Source: Edaphochlamys debaryana
Taxonomy: Eukaryota; Chlorophyta; Chlorophyceae; Chlamydomonadales
DNA: 64,000 nt
NCBI GenBank assembly: GCA_016858145.1
Contig: JAEHOE010000035.1
Span: forward strand, 248,001-312,000
Direction of reading: 5' to 3'
A program made the translations under genes and the position numbers. Numbering within the stretch: position 1 is the first letter of the stretch; each line of letters opens with the position of its first letter. This document shows positions 10,371 to 22,695 of this stretch, one piece after another. Under the pieces are notes generated by a model. It saw nothing but the letters and a program-made list of their open reading frames with translations. It was not told the DNA's origin and made no database searches.

Positions 10371-13300
10371 ATGCAGCTAGGATTCCGGTTACATCTATGC
10401 CGGGGCGGGCTCTTGGCGCCCGGGTCCGCTGCAGCAAGGACTGGACCCCGACGCCCAACGCTGCGAGCAGCCGCTATGTCTGGGGTGCGTGGGGCTCTTA
10501 TTTTGAGCGGACACCAACAAGCTCGCTTGCTGGCGGGAACTGAGGGCCCTCCAACATCGTCGCAGGCCGCTGCTTCGCGCTCTGGCTCCGACAGGCCGGC
10601 CTCGGCCTGGCCAAGCATCACCCCGGTAGTAAAGGAGAAGGTCGCCATGTTCGAGGGGCTCGAGGGCGATGACTTCCGGTGAGGCCGTGCCGGAACGCGG
10701 CTGTTCCACGTCGACGGCGCCGCGTGTGCCTCCGACTCCAGCGCTTTCACAGAGCTGGGGGGTTGCTCGAGGGCTCACGTGGCCTGGTTACATGCGGGTT
10801 TCCCTGGCTTGCGGGTTAAGGCCTGGCAAGTTCCTGAGCTAGGGGTGGCGGGGGTAAGACGCGGTGGGAGCCTCCAACGCCAGGCCACGTGCCCAGCCGC
10901 TGGTCAGCTGTCGGGGGCTCTAGTGAGGACCCCTTCCCTCCCTCCCCCTGCAGTCCACGCCTAATCGCCAGCCCCTATCATACTTAAAGCAGTCTGACTC
11001 GTCAGTCAGACGGACCCACCACCCGCACTGCTGCTTTCGTTGCCGAGGGAGCTCCGCCTCAACCGCCCGCGCATGGCACCAGCGCTTTCACGCACCCAGT
11101 ACAAATCCCCCTGCTTTTGTGGAGTATGCCGCCCGGGCATCCGGGCTCCCCCTCGCCGCCCCCCTTGCCCTTGTCGCCCTCACCCCTGACCCTCTCCCCT
11201 TGTTTGCCCCCACCCCCTCCCTCTCGAACCATACACATCCAGGCACCCCCTGGACCAGCAGAACACCAGCATGCTCCGCTCTGTGCCGGGTCTGGAGGTG
11301 GTGGCAAAGAACTTCATGGGTGGGTGGGGAGGGGCGGGTTGAAGGGGGGAGAGGACTGGGAGGAGAGGACTGGGAGGAGGGGTATTGGGAAGGGTATGGG
11401 AGGAGGAATGGTGGTGAGGGGGAGGCGGGAGAAGGGGAGGAGCAGGGGTGAGAGCTGGGTGGCGGGGCTGCTGACTGGCCGACCTAAACGCTAATTCGGC
11501 CGACACGGCACCGCCCGGCTGAGGCGGGGCCAGCGCCAAGGCCGTGTGGCACCCGCCTGGCCGAGGGCGAGGGCGACCGCCGCGGGGCCGGGAGGGGGGC
11601 CGAGGGGCGTGCCTCGTCCGCCCGCCCCACCACAGCTTTGAGCTCCTTCCACATGGTCACGTGGCCCCACCCTTTTCCGCCCCCCCCCCTCCCGGCGAGG
11701 CGACACAGCCCCGCTGAGCTTCGAACACCCCACTCCGCCCCCCCTCCCTCCCCCCCAGGCCCGGTTGCCGAGCAGGTGCTCCTTTTGGAGAACATCTCGA
11801 CGTCCATCCAGATAGGGCCAGAGCAGCTGCCCTCCATACACAAGCTGCTGGTGGAGGCGGTGAGGGGGGGGGGTGCGGAGGCGGGGCGTCTGCTGGCCCG
11901 ATGTCAGTAGCGAGTGAAGCCAACTCGGCAGCAAGAACTGAGACCCTGGATGGAGCCAGATGCCTGGCGGGGTGTGTGTGCGGAGGAGGCCGCGCAAGCT
12001 GTCGGGGGGGGCGCGGGGGCGGTGCGCGGAGGCGGGGGGAGTACGGAAGGGGCAAGGGCAGGCGGAGCGGAGGGAGCAAAAAATGACAGAAGACAGGACA
12101 GGAGTCTGGTCCAGTGCTGTGGGTCTGGCCCCGGAATAAAGTGACAAAAGACAGGACAGGAGTCTGATCCGGTGCTGTGGGGACTGGCCCCGGCCGCCAA
12201 TTGCGCTCCGCCTCCACCCTATCTCTCCGCCTCCCGGCCCCCCCAGGCCCGTATCCTGCAGATGGACCCCCCCGAGCTCTACGTGCGCCAGGTGGGGAGG
12301 GGGGGGCAGTTGGGTTGTTTGTGAGAGCATTGGAGAGCGAAGGGAGAGATGCAGCGGCGGCAGTGGCCAGGGGGGATGATGCGGTGGGCGGTCTAGGGTG
12401 CGTGGCCTGGGGGCTGCTGCTCAGCCGCCGCGGCGTGCAGCGACGGATACGGGCCGGGACGAGGAGGGGCAGGTCCGTGCCCACGGAAGGCTAAGGGGCA
12501 GGGGGAGCCAGTGGAACGTGGCTCGCGCAGGAGGGAGGCTAACCCCTCCGCCCACGCTCCCGCCAACCCGCCAACCCCGCGCATTGCACAAGCTATGCTT
12601 CTCTGGCGCTGGCGACGCGATCCCGCTCCAGCTTCAAACACCCGCCTCCCTCCACCCCCGGCTCCGGCCTTCCCCCACTCCTCCCCCAGCACCCGGTCCC
12701 CAACGCCTACACGCTGGCCATCGCCGGCCACAAGCCCTTTATCGTCATCCACACCGCCCTGCTGGAGCTGCTCACGCCCTACGAGCTGCAGGCGAGGGGG
12801 GGATGGGGAGGGTGCGGGGGAGAGCAGGGGAAGAGGAGGGGTGCGAAGGGGGCTGTGTGGCGGGACGCGTGCTCAGGTCGAGCCAATGCCGCGGCCCGGC
12901 TCAAACACTCCCTCTGCCCTGCAATGCAATGCAGGCAAAGCGATCCCGCACAGCACCCCTCGTCCCTCCTTGATCTCCTCCCCGCCCCTCCCCACCCCAA
13001 ACCCTCTCACCCCCCAGGCCGTGCTTGCGCACGAGCTGGGCCACCTCAAGTGCGACCACGGGCTGTGGCTGACGGTGGCCAACGTCATCGCCAGCGGCAC
13101 CGTGTCGGTGCTGCCCGTGGTGACGGGCATGGTGCAGGTGGGGGGTGTTGGAGGGGGGGAGAAGGGGAGGAGAGCGGGGGCGAACGGGACGAAAGGTGAC
13201 AGGGGAAGGGGAGGGGGAGGGGAGCACGGCTTGTCTGTGTGCGGCGTGCGACGGGGGAGGTGGGGGCTGTGAGGTGACTCAGTGGGGTCGCCGGACGGTC

Positions 13301-15301
13301 CCCGCTACCTCTCCCTCCCGTGGTGGTGGTTGATCCGTGATCCGCGATCTTGCCGTACGGCCGCAGGAGGCGCTGCTGCGGTGGCTGCGGGCGGCGGAGC
13401 TCACGTGCGACCGAGCGGCGCTGCTGGTGGCACAGGTGAGGGGGATGGGAGGGGGGAAGAGGGTGGGTGGGGTACCCTATGATAAGGGGGGCGAATGCTC
13501 AGCCGGCCGGGGACGCAGGCAGTTGGTGATGCCAGCGCTCACCCTCCCCTTGCCTCTTGAACTCCTCCCAACTCCTCCCATTCAACCTTCAACCGGACCC
13601 CTCAACCCACTCCACCCCCCCACCCCCTCAACCCCTCAACCCCCAGGACTCCAAGGTGGTGGTCTCTGCGCTCATGAAGCTGGCGGGGGGCTCCCCCTCC
13701 TTCGCATCGGAGCTCAACGTGGACGCGTGAGCGGGGGCGCACGTGGGGCGGGCAGGGCCACACTTTGCATGGGTCCCTCAGCCTCACGCGATGGAACCCC
13801 CCCAGCCACCCAGCCACCCACCCAACCACCCACCCATCCGCACCCTTCCTCCCCGCACCTTCCGGCGCCTTCCCGCAGCTTCCTGCAGCAGAGCCGCTCG
13901 TACGAGGAGGCCACCAACACGCTGCTGGGCTGGTACCTGCGTAACGCACAGACCGCGGCCCTGTCGCACCCACTGCCCGTCATGCGGGCGCGGGAGATCG
14001 ACCGGTGGGGCAGGGGCGGACGGATGGGCGCGTGTGTGGGGGGGGGGTTGATGGCCGGTGGCAGGAGGGGTGGCTGGGGCGGGCTCTGCAAGCGAAGGGA
14101 GCGGCGGCAAGCCAGGTTCGGGTGGCAGGGCCAGCTGGGTGTCGCGTGGCATGGTGCATGGGGTCCCCACACAGCCTGTAAGCTCGGGGAGCAGAGATCG
14201 TACCGACCGGTGGGGTGCAGGGTTGGGTGGGCGGGCGGATGCGGGAAGGCGGGCGGCTTGGGCTTTACGGGCGGAGGGAGCGGCGTCCAGTGAGGGGCAG
14301 GGCGAGGGGGCCCTTCGGTGTACTGGTGGGGCGCAGGGGCGGGCGGGCGGTTGGAGAGGGAGCCCTTCGTCGTTGGTCAGCGTGGTCCAGCTGCCGGTCG
14401 GTTTCGTGAGTGATCCCTCCGCATCCCGCCGTATGCTGCCGTTCAGGTGGAGCCAGAGCACGCAGTACAAGAGCCTGCTGTCCAAGAACCGGCAACACCG
14501 CATCCAGGTGTGGCCGGGCGGGAGGGGGCCTTTGGTGGCATCCCGCAGACGGGCCTGGGGCGCAGCGGCCGTCGCTGGCCTTACCATGCGCCTTCACTGC
14601 CGTCGCCTTGACGCCTCCTCATGACGCGACAACTCGTGACCTTCCCCCGCATAATCTCCTTCATACACGCTAGGTGCTGACGGCGCCGGGGCAGGCGGGC
14701 GGAGGCATGGCGCCCGGGAGCTCCGGCGGCGGCGGCAACGGCAGCGGCGGCGGCAACGGCGCGTCCACGTCCGGGGCGGGGGCGGGGGCGGTGGGGGTCA
14801 CCGTGGCGGGAGTGGGCGGCCAGGTGAGGCGTGGCAGCAGGGGGGGGATCAAGGGCGAGTGCACGGGAATCAGTCAAGACAGCGGGGGCATGATGTTGAC
14901 TATGAACGGTGTTTACTGGTGTACGAGGATTGCAACGCCACTGTTCCGTCGGGGGTTGTTGGGAGTGGCATGCACAACGCCAGCATCCAAAGCAACCAAG
15001 ACCGCGGCCTTGTGCCAGGGCCCCTGCTGCCGTGATGATGCCTCGTAACCCGTACGCGAGAGGTAACCTTCATCACGTGTGTGCCGTGCAGATGTACAAC
15101 ATGGTGCGGCCGGCGACGGCCCTGCGCGCCAGCCCCGAGCCGCCCTCCCCGGCTGGCGGCAGCGGCGCGGGCGGCGGCGCAGCGGCGGGGCGGACCCGGG
15201 GCCGGGAGCAGCGGCCAGGGGCCGCTGCACCTGCCTCCAGGCCGGGAGAGGGCGGGGGCTGGTTCGGGTGGGGGCTGCCCAAGGAGCCGCCCCGGCGGTA
15301 A
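10371..15301 (+). CDS. Plastid M48-family zinc metallopeptidase
   Basis: Twelve exons: 10371-10678, 11243-11319, 11759-11859, 12247-12291, 12690-12791, 13018-13137, 13367-13435, 13647-13726, 13879-14004, 14447-14507, 14674-14823, 15092-15301; 482 residues. The ATG follows an in-frame stop. Exon 1 gives a basic transit peptide and ends MFEGLEGDDFR, which joins HPLDQQNTSMLRSVPGLEVV exactly as in the plant/cyanobacterial M48 group. The active site is AVLAHELGHLKCDH (HExxH zinc motif) with the downstream zinc Glu in LRAAELTCDRAALL. Further hallmarks are DSKVVVSALMKLAGG, HPLPVMRAREID and WSQSTQYKSLL. The last about 115 residues are a Gly/Ser/Ala-rich tail not seen in typical plant members. The intron after exon 5 (12792-13017) has a GC donor. 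The inferred role is plastid membrane or stromal proteolysis; the substrate is unknown. Confidence 0.9.
12080..12193. repeat. Tandem duplication of about 57 bp in an M48 intron
   Basis: Two adjacent copies (about 12080-12134 and 12138-12193) share GACAGGACAGGAGTCTG and the GCTGTGG...CTGGCCCCGG end, with a few differences. They lie wholly within intron 3 of the M48 gene and do not disturb coding sequence. Confidence 0.7.
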
Positions 15302-16689
15302 CGGCCCCGTGGTACCCCTCATTGTACCGGTAATGTAGCCTCCGCAAGCAGGGGCCGGGGGGTTAATGCGGCCTTCGCAAGCAGCGGCCGGGGGGGTCAG
15401 TGCGATCCCAGGTCCGCTGGGTCTATACAGGGGCCCGCGACGGAGCCCAAACGGACGCAACAACTGGGCAGTCCGGAACGGAAGGGTGCAACGGGTTACC
15501 TCGTCAGGGCCTATCGCTTCCTGAACCACACCTGACCTTGGGGCCCAGGTCGGCCCTCCACATACATGGCATGACATGGCATACGACAAACAGGCCGGCA
15601 ACGTTGGTGGGGTCCGTTGCACCCCGCTGTCCGCATGTAGAGCAAGCTCGCGCGGCCGGTGTGTGGCTGTGGCTCGTGCGTGCTTTGCAGTATGAACGGC
15701 TGATTCGCTCTGACGTTGAACGATTGCTTGTGCGACAACTTGTTTCGGGGATGAGCGTAGCTAGCTATATGGGGGCAGTTGTTGTTAGAAGCTGGGGCCT
15801 GCGCACCGTTCGTGTCCCAAACTTCGGGTTGTGTGCTGCAGGGTGTGCGAAGGGGGCCGCTGGTGGTGTAGTGTGCTGGGGCATGCGCAGTGGGGCAACG
15901 AGAACTGGCTAGGGACAGGGGTTGGTTTTGTTTGCGCTGGCAGTTGCTTCAATGATATGCGGCAAGCTTGAGGCATGTACCATATCGGCAGCGTGTTATC
16001 TATTGCTCCAATTCCTGGTGTTTCCGGGCATTCGTAGTCTGGTCGGCTTGGTACCCTGGGCGCTAGCCGCACGTGCAGGGTGCGGGCCCCAAACGTTCAA
16101 GGGCAGCGGTGCAGGAGGGCGGAGGCGTGCTTGGCACCTCAACGCTGCGCTGAAAGCGAGGGGCATGAGCCAGGAGCACTGTAATGTGGGGCTGAATTAA
16201 CCGAGGTGCAGAGACGATGTGTCAGGGAGCACCGTCACGGCGGGCGAGCCCTTCAGGTTTGTGGGGATGAGGATGCTCCCTGCAACCACTACAAAGCGTA
16301 CTATAGTACTAGTGTCAACTTTAGTGCAACAGCCGTTGAAGGGCAAGCATGCCAGCATCCCCACAGGCCCTCCAGAAAGTAGCTTCCAACCAGGCCTCCC
16401 CCGAGTCCCCCGGCACCCTGTCCTCCTCCTGCCTCTCAACCGCCACTCTGCGCCACTTCTCCGTTTGAACTGGCTATGCATACCAGTATCTGCCTCAGCA
16501 GTGCAATGCCGCTGCCGCCGTTGCATCCGCCAGTGACACTCTGCCTAAAACCCGCTAGTGGCTGCCAAAGAGCCAGGCGAGGGGCTCCATGCCGGGCCGG
16601 GCGCCGCCGCTGTGAGGAGGATTCCATGGGTGATGAGCGGAGTGGGGCGAGCGTCAGCTGCCGGTCACGAAAAGGAGCTACCGGTCCAC
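15302..16689. other. Converging 3' regions of the M48 and Mib-repeat genes
   Basis: The M48 stop is at 15301 and the minus-strand Mib-repeat gene stops at 16690. A degenerate tandem repeat with the core CGCAAGCAGSGGCCGGGGGG occurs at about 15340-15400. A TGTAA lies at 16180-16184. A small palindrome GTACTATAGTAC is near 16297. No gene is supported. Confidence 0.45.
16180..16184 (+). terminator. TGTAA polyadenylation signal, M48 gene
   Basis: TGTAA about 880 nt past the M48 stop and just before the converging gene's 3' end. Assigned by position and by the known volvocine signal. Confidence 0.35.
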
Positions 16690-19600
16690 TCAAGCTGCAC
16701 GTGCCGCCGTACCGTACCTGGGGCTGCCCGCCGCTTCTACCAGGCTCCCGTTCCAGCAGAACTCGCCCACATCGCCCTCGACCTGGGGTGGGGGAAAGCC
16801 TAACAGTCAGAGAGACCGACCGAGTGCGGGGCAGGTGAGAGTGAGGGCAGTGGGCCTTGCTCCTGACCCTCTTACCATGTAGTCTCCGTCCCCAAACGCG
16901 CGCGTCACGGTGCCCTCCTTGCCCTGCGCGGGCGGTCACAGGTAATAAGTGAACGTCATTGCCGTACGACTGACCCCTACCGACTTGCGACGCTCCGGGC
17001 TGCATGCAGGCAGGCCCGGCACGCACCAGCATTCCAGCCATCTCGTTGTTCCAGCCGCCGTGGAACCCCATTTGCGCAGCCTTGGCCGCCCCCACCGAGA
17101 CGGCCTTGATGCGTACCTTGTCGCCCTGCGCCCCATTGGACCAGAGATACCAGATACGGGATACGGAAGTTGTACGACACACCCAGTGATATCTCAAGCG
17201 TGCAAGGACGGCACTCTGCATGCCAGCACCTGAGGGCACGTAGCGGTCCTGGCACCCACCACGGTGATTGCACGGGTGCGGCCCCTGTACGCGTTCTCCC
17301 CTCGCGAGGTGGAGCCGCAGCAGCTCCAGTGCGACTGCTGGAGGATGGGGCCGTGCGTGCACAGCGGCCCGTCCCGCATGTGGGGGATGGAGCACCACAC
17401 CGCTCCCTTCCCGTCGCGCCAGACGCCCCTGAGCGGAAGGCGGCGCGTGGTACACCAGGTCAGTGTGTGGCGGGAGACAGAGCTAGATATAGAGATAGAG
17501 GATGGTGCTGAAGGCTCACGTGTGCTTGCCGACTCCTGAGCTGCTGCCTCCGCCCCCGGACGCAGGCTCCACCAGGGTTCCGTTGAAGCAGTACTCCCCG
17601 ACGTCGCTCTTGACCTGCGTGTGCATGCACGCAGCACGGCGGGGGCCCGAGTGAGCGCGTACTGTGGGACGAGGGGCGTAGCTAGCTAGGAGCCGAAGGA
17701 AAGCGGTGGGCTGTGGAGGCTTTGCGCACCTTGACGTCTCCATCCCGGAACACGCATGTGACGGTCCCTTCCTTGCCCTGCACGGGGTTGGGGCGAGACT
17801 CTGTTCATGCAGAAAGCATTGCCCAGGCTGCTAGAAGCCTATCCACGCCTTCTCGTTACATCCTACTGGGATACCCTCAGGCAAGCGAGGGGGCAGACAT
17901 TGTACAGTCATTTGCTCTCGGCTCTATCTGCGGCGCCAAGCAATCCCACGCACCCACCTGCATCTCTGCCATCCGAGGGTTGCAGCCGCCGTGGAGTATG
18001 CCCTGCGCCGCCCTGAGCTCGTCCACGCCCACGGCCTTGATGCGCACGCGGTCGCCCTGGGGCACGCAACCAGCAGGCAATCAAAGTGTTGGTCTGCCGT
18101 GATGCGAGGTACGGCAGTTGTGCATTGTACGGCCAGTGTCGTACGTACCACTGCGAGTCTTGCCCTGGCCGCCGGCGGCGCCGTCGAGGCGGCGGCGGAC
18201 GAGGTGGCGCCCGCCAGGAGGGGGGCCGCGACCTGCCACGAGCCGCCCGCGTCCAGCTTGACCGTGTAGATCCTGTTCTGTGGGGCGGATGACGTGGGAT
18301 CCGAAACCAGATGGGTTGAGGTGGGTTCGCCCCGAGCGGTATGTAGCGGATGTCCCAGGGGATGTCCCCGTGCACCGACCTTGTTGTAGCCCTCCACGAC
18401 GCCTGCTTTGCCCTGCGAGCACGCCCACGCCCACGCAACAGCATCAGGCTGAGAAGTGTACAGAACAAGGGCCCTGCGCGACGCCTTCCGCGCACCTCGG
18501 GCACTTCCCCATCCTTGCTTGATTCCCCACCCCGCCCACCCACCAGCATCCCCGCCATGCCCTCGCTCCAGCGCCCGCCGTGCCGCTCCTGCGCCGCCCT
18601 GGCCTGCGCCACCGTCAGACCCCGGACCCGGACCCGGTCGCCCTGCGCATGTACAGCGTCAACGAGTGTCCTCATCCATGCATGACCGAGCGGGCTTGCT
18701 GCGGCACCTCGGCTTGCGGTATCCGGCTCACCGCCTCAAAGGGTGGCTTGCGGGGGTCCTCCAGCAGCGTAGGGGCCCAGCGCTTGAGGTTGCCCTCGAT
18801 GTGGACCCAGCAGTCGCCGTTCTCCAACACAGCGCCGATCGTGCCGGTCTTGCCCTGCGCCAAGTCAAGCAAGACAGGCGTAGAGCAAGGCGTGCGTTAA
18901 GCAAGGTCTTGGCGCCCTTGACGTGCTACCTAGCATCCACTGCAGGCCCTAACGGCCCTCCATGTGCAGAGCCTCACCAGCATGAGTTCCATGGGGTCCT
19001 GGACAGCGGGAAAGCACAACACACAAGGCCAGGGTTTGTCAGGATGAGGCTGTGCATCCGTGCAGCCGTGCGTGCAAGGACGCAACCCCCAACTCACCGC
19101 CCAGCCGCCGTGCCCCTGCTGAGCCACCTGGGCCGCCTCGACGCTCACGCACTTGACACGGACCTTGTTTCCCGGGTCCTGCAGTGCGGGGCGGGGCCCG
19201 ACCGGCTTTGAGCACCCTCCCAACCGCCAAGTCCCCCCCCCTTCCCGGTCATCAACAGATGAATGGCGTTGCTCACCAGCTTGAAGCTCTGACTCTGTGA
19301 GCCGCGCTCCAGGACCAGCAGCATTTGGGGGTGGTACAGGAAGGGCTCGCTGGAGCCATCCACGAGCACACGGGCGCCGCCGCCGCCCTGCACGCGTTAC
19401 AAAACGTACGGCATCTGCCGGTGCATTGCTAGCGCATGCCACCTGCGCCCTTTTAGTCATCCGCCCTATCGAGCCCGATCTACTGGTACCTTGTCGATGC
19501 GCTGCACGACGCCCGTCTTGCCAAGCGTGCTTTGCATGCTGGGGGTCAGGAAGGGGGCGCAACGGTCGCAGGAAAGGGGCGGTGGGAATGAAAGGGGAGG

Positions 19601-22600
19601 GCACGCACTGACGGCCTGTTTATACCCGGTAATGTGCGCAAGCGAATCACCGACCCCGGCGCGTGCGTCCTGGAGCAGCTACTCACGCCGCCGTCCAGCC
19701 GCCGTGCCTCGACTGCAGCTCCTTGGCCTTGGACTCGGCCACCTTGCGGATGCAGACCTTGTCGCCCTGAGGAGCGAGAAGCAGATGACGAGTTCACAGC
19801 GGGTGAGAACGTGGGTCAATCGGACGACGGGAAGGGCTCAAGCCTGACATGCTAGACGGCGCGCTTGGGTGCGCTTACCACCTGAGGCTTGGGGTAGTCG
19901 ATAAGGGACGCCGGCCACAGCAAGCACCCCTTGGTGCCAAAGACCATGATCCTGTGGTCGCCCGCCTGAGTGATCGTGGGAGAAAGGAGTAGAGGGTACG
20001 CCGTTAGGCGATCTAAAGCAAGGGTACAAGAGGCTGAAGGGTCTGCGACTCATGTCATGTTTGCGGCCTCACCAGGGTCACGTCCACGACCTCTCCCTCC
20101 TTGCCCTGAGGTGGGCGGGGGTACAAAGCTTTAAGGGCCAGAGGCGGAGGGCCAGCTTCCAGGGGTACAAAGGGCCAGCAAGCACCTGAGCCGGGTGGCC
20201 TTGGTTGCACCCACCAGCAGCTCTGCCATCTCTTCCACCCAGCCGCCGTGCCCCTGGAGCGCGGCTCGGGCCTTAGACACGGGCACGGACTTGATGCGCA
20301 CACGGGCGCCCTGCGCTCATACGACAGTACGGCGGTACGGCAGCACGCCCCAGGCCCAAGTGAGGAGGCATCTTTGCATGCATCCTAAGCACCATGACGC
20401 ACGCCGGTGCCTCACCACGCGCTCGTCCTTGCTCGCGCCGGCCTCGTCCTCCGCGCTCCACATGACCTCCAGAAGAGAGGGAGCCCAGCACGTGGTGTCC
20501 GTGGGGTCCGCCGGCTGCCCCTCAATCTCCACACGGAAAGAGCCGTCCTGGGGCACATTCGCGGGGAGGGGGCAAGGCAAGCGCAGCGGAATTGCAGCAC
20601 TTCCAGTGTAGTGCGCCTTTGGCTCCCGCCCTGCCCTGCCCTGGGCGCACCTGTTCGACGCCCGAAACCATGCCCTTCTTGCCCTGAGGGAAACGAAGGC
20701 ATGTGACATGCTTGCCTAACCAACCCCCTCCCGAGTCTCTGCCTCCATCCCCAGCCCAGCACCCAAGCTGCCACCCGCCCATCCCGCCCACCCACCAGCA
20801 TCCGCGCCATGCCCTCGCTCCAGCGCCCGCCGTGCCGCTCCTGCGCCGCCCTGGCCTGCGCCACCGTCAGACCCCGGACCCGGACCCGGTCGCCCTGTGC
20901 ATGCGCCAGTCCGTGTCACGACACGATCAGGGGCCGCAAGGGGCTCGCGGTACATATCACCCTGCAGCCCGTTTACCGTACGAACATGCGTACCTGCTTG
21001 GGCGCCACGTGCTCTACCAGGGCGGGGTTCCAGCAGTACGGCGGTGAGCCGTACACGTGCACGTGCACGTCCCCATCGGAGTCCACCGACTTCACGCACC
21101 CCTCCTTGCCCTGGTCGGGGGAGGTGCAGCAGGCAATCAAGAGCAAGCGTCAAAGCAAACCAGCTGGTGAGCAAGCGGATCGCCGTAGCAACGTTGTATG
21201 TTGCTCCCTTCGCAGAAGCTCTCAAGGTGCCGTCATTCCCGTGAACCAAGGTCCCTCGGCCCCTGGTACACCCGCTGTCCGGGTACGCACCAGGCAGCTC
21301 GTCATGTTGTCCATCCAGCCGCCGTGGGACTCCATGGCGGCACGCGCCTCGGGTGCCGTGACGGCCTTGATGCGGACCTTGGCGCCCTGTCCGTACGGTA
21401 CGGGGTCGGCGCGGGCAGGGGGCCTGAGTGAGGGTTGCGCGTGAGGGCTGCACCGGCCGCAGGGCGCTGCCCCCGGCCCAAGGGACCCCAGTCCTCCGAT
21501 CCCTAGAGCGCCGCCAGCATGCCAGAGCTCGAGGGCCCCCGTCCACCCCTCGTCCCCGGCCCAAGAGCCCCCGAGCCTTTGAGCCCTGCCTCCGGCCCAA
21601 GGGCCCCTAGAGCCCCGCTTTAACACAGATGGGCCCCAGATGCGCATGCAGAGTGGGACTTGCCTTGGAGAAGCCCGGCTCCAGGACCTCCACCAGGCAG
21701 GGCGCCCAGCACTTGATTTTATTGCCGATTCGGACGCGGTAGTCACCGTCTGCAGCACAAGGGCGTCCAGCAGGAGTCGGGGCATGCGGCGCATGCGGCT
21801 CCAGGAACCTTCTCAGGCGGGCGCCCGCCCTCTTGGGTTTACTCACCTGAGTCCACTTCCGTGATGACGCCTGCCTGACCTGAGCGCGCATGCAAGTGTT
21901 TAGGTTATGTTAGGCAATGGGCAGGTCACCCGAGGGTCCCTGAACGACGCACCCATGGGACTCACCCACCATCGGCGCCATCTCATCAGCCCAGCCGCCG
22001 TGCCCGATCTGCAACCCAGGCATACATGAGTGTGTTCATGCTGCGGTCCTGTACCGCCCGCGCCCATTCACAACTCGCCTTCTTAGCCTCCTTGGCATCC
22101 ACGCGCTTGATGCGGACCTTTGCACCCTGAGGGCGGGGGACAGCGAGGAACAGTAGAGTCGTCAACCAAGCACGTCTCGGCAGGCGCTGCTTGAGGTCCA
22201 TCGCGCATACCTGCATCTCCGCCTGGCCCCTGAGGGATAGCACCTGCTCCAGGATCCGGGAGTGACCAGGTAGGCCGCCGGACTGCAGCTCATGGGGTGG
22301 CACGGCATAAGCAGGCGGGACGCCATCCAAGTGCACACATGCTCACATGAGCAGCTCTTCGCACAAGCTCCACCCACGCACCGTCTCCAACTCGTCCTCG
22401 TCCTCGTCCTCGTCCGAAGTCTCCTCCTCCTCCACCTCCTCATCCGCCGCCCTGATCGCCGCAGCCAGAAGGGCCGTGGCGGCAGCAAACCGGCGCGAGC
22501 GGCGGGAGCGGCGGGAGGTGCCCAGGCCCAGAGCCACCAGCGCCTGCGCGAAAGGGCGGAGGAGGTCAAGGGACACCGAAAGCGGGGACTGCGCCCCTCA

Positions 22601-22695
22601 CAAGGTTCCGGCGCCCACACGCAAGGGGTCTCGACGTTCCCGAGTTGATGAGTGCCCGCTCGCTCGCCCACCTCCGCCAGGCTGCCCTCGTCCAT
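16690..22695 (-). CDS. Multi-repeat protein with nine Mind-bomb (MIB REP/SH3-like) repeats
   Basis: 31 exons and about 845 residues, with all phases consistent. Exons, 5' to 3': 22672-22695, 22382-22543, 22211-22282, 22079-22126, 21966-22008, 21847-21879, 21664-21749, 21291-21386, 20994-21110, 20796-20894, 20651-20683, 20416-20547, 20215-20310, 20073-20105, 19879-19965, 19687-19766, 19490-19538, 19277-19387, 19098-19178, 18978-18998, 18732-18854, 18544-18642, 18380-18412, 18149-18277, 17958-18056, 17730-17777, 17520-17614, 17260-17428, 17027-17125, 16876-16923, 16690-16782. Each repeat has a GD/AKVRIK strand, an A-x-AA helix, HGGW-x3-M, then GK-x-G-V and DGD-x-V strands ending W-x-P-x-L, as in the REP domains of Mib E3 ligases. 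No ankyrin, RING or kinase domain is visible. Near the N terminus is an acidic stretch (DEDEDEDELE). Exon 17260-17428 adds a Cys/His-rich insert (WCSIPHMRDGPLCTHGP, HWSCCGS). Two introns have GC donors. The start is uncertain; upstream exons may exist. Confidence 0.75.
18531..18651 (-). repeat. Duplicated Mib-repeat exon, copy 2
   Basis: 121 bp covering exon 18544-18642 and its splice borders. It matches 20783-20903 with two differences and no gap, including every synonymous site in the exon; the single exon change is Gly (here) versus Arg (other copy) in GMAGML/GMARML. Flanking intron sequence is unrelated. Confidence 0.95.
20783..20903 (-). repeat. Duplicated Mib-repeat exon, copy 1
   Basis: Partner of 18531-18651, in the same gene and orientation, 2,252 bp apart. 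Contains exon 20796-20894 (GDRVRVRGLTVAQARAAQER...). Confidence 0.95.

Noticed and set aside
10393..10648. Minus-strand frame starting MATFSFTTGVMLGQ as the first exon of trpG
   Set aside because: Its phase would fit, but it lies antisense to the well-supported M48 exon 1, whose end (FEGLEGDDFR|HPLDQQNT) is a strong family match. A better transit-peptide exon for trpG exists at 10008-10056.
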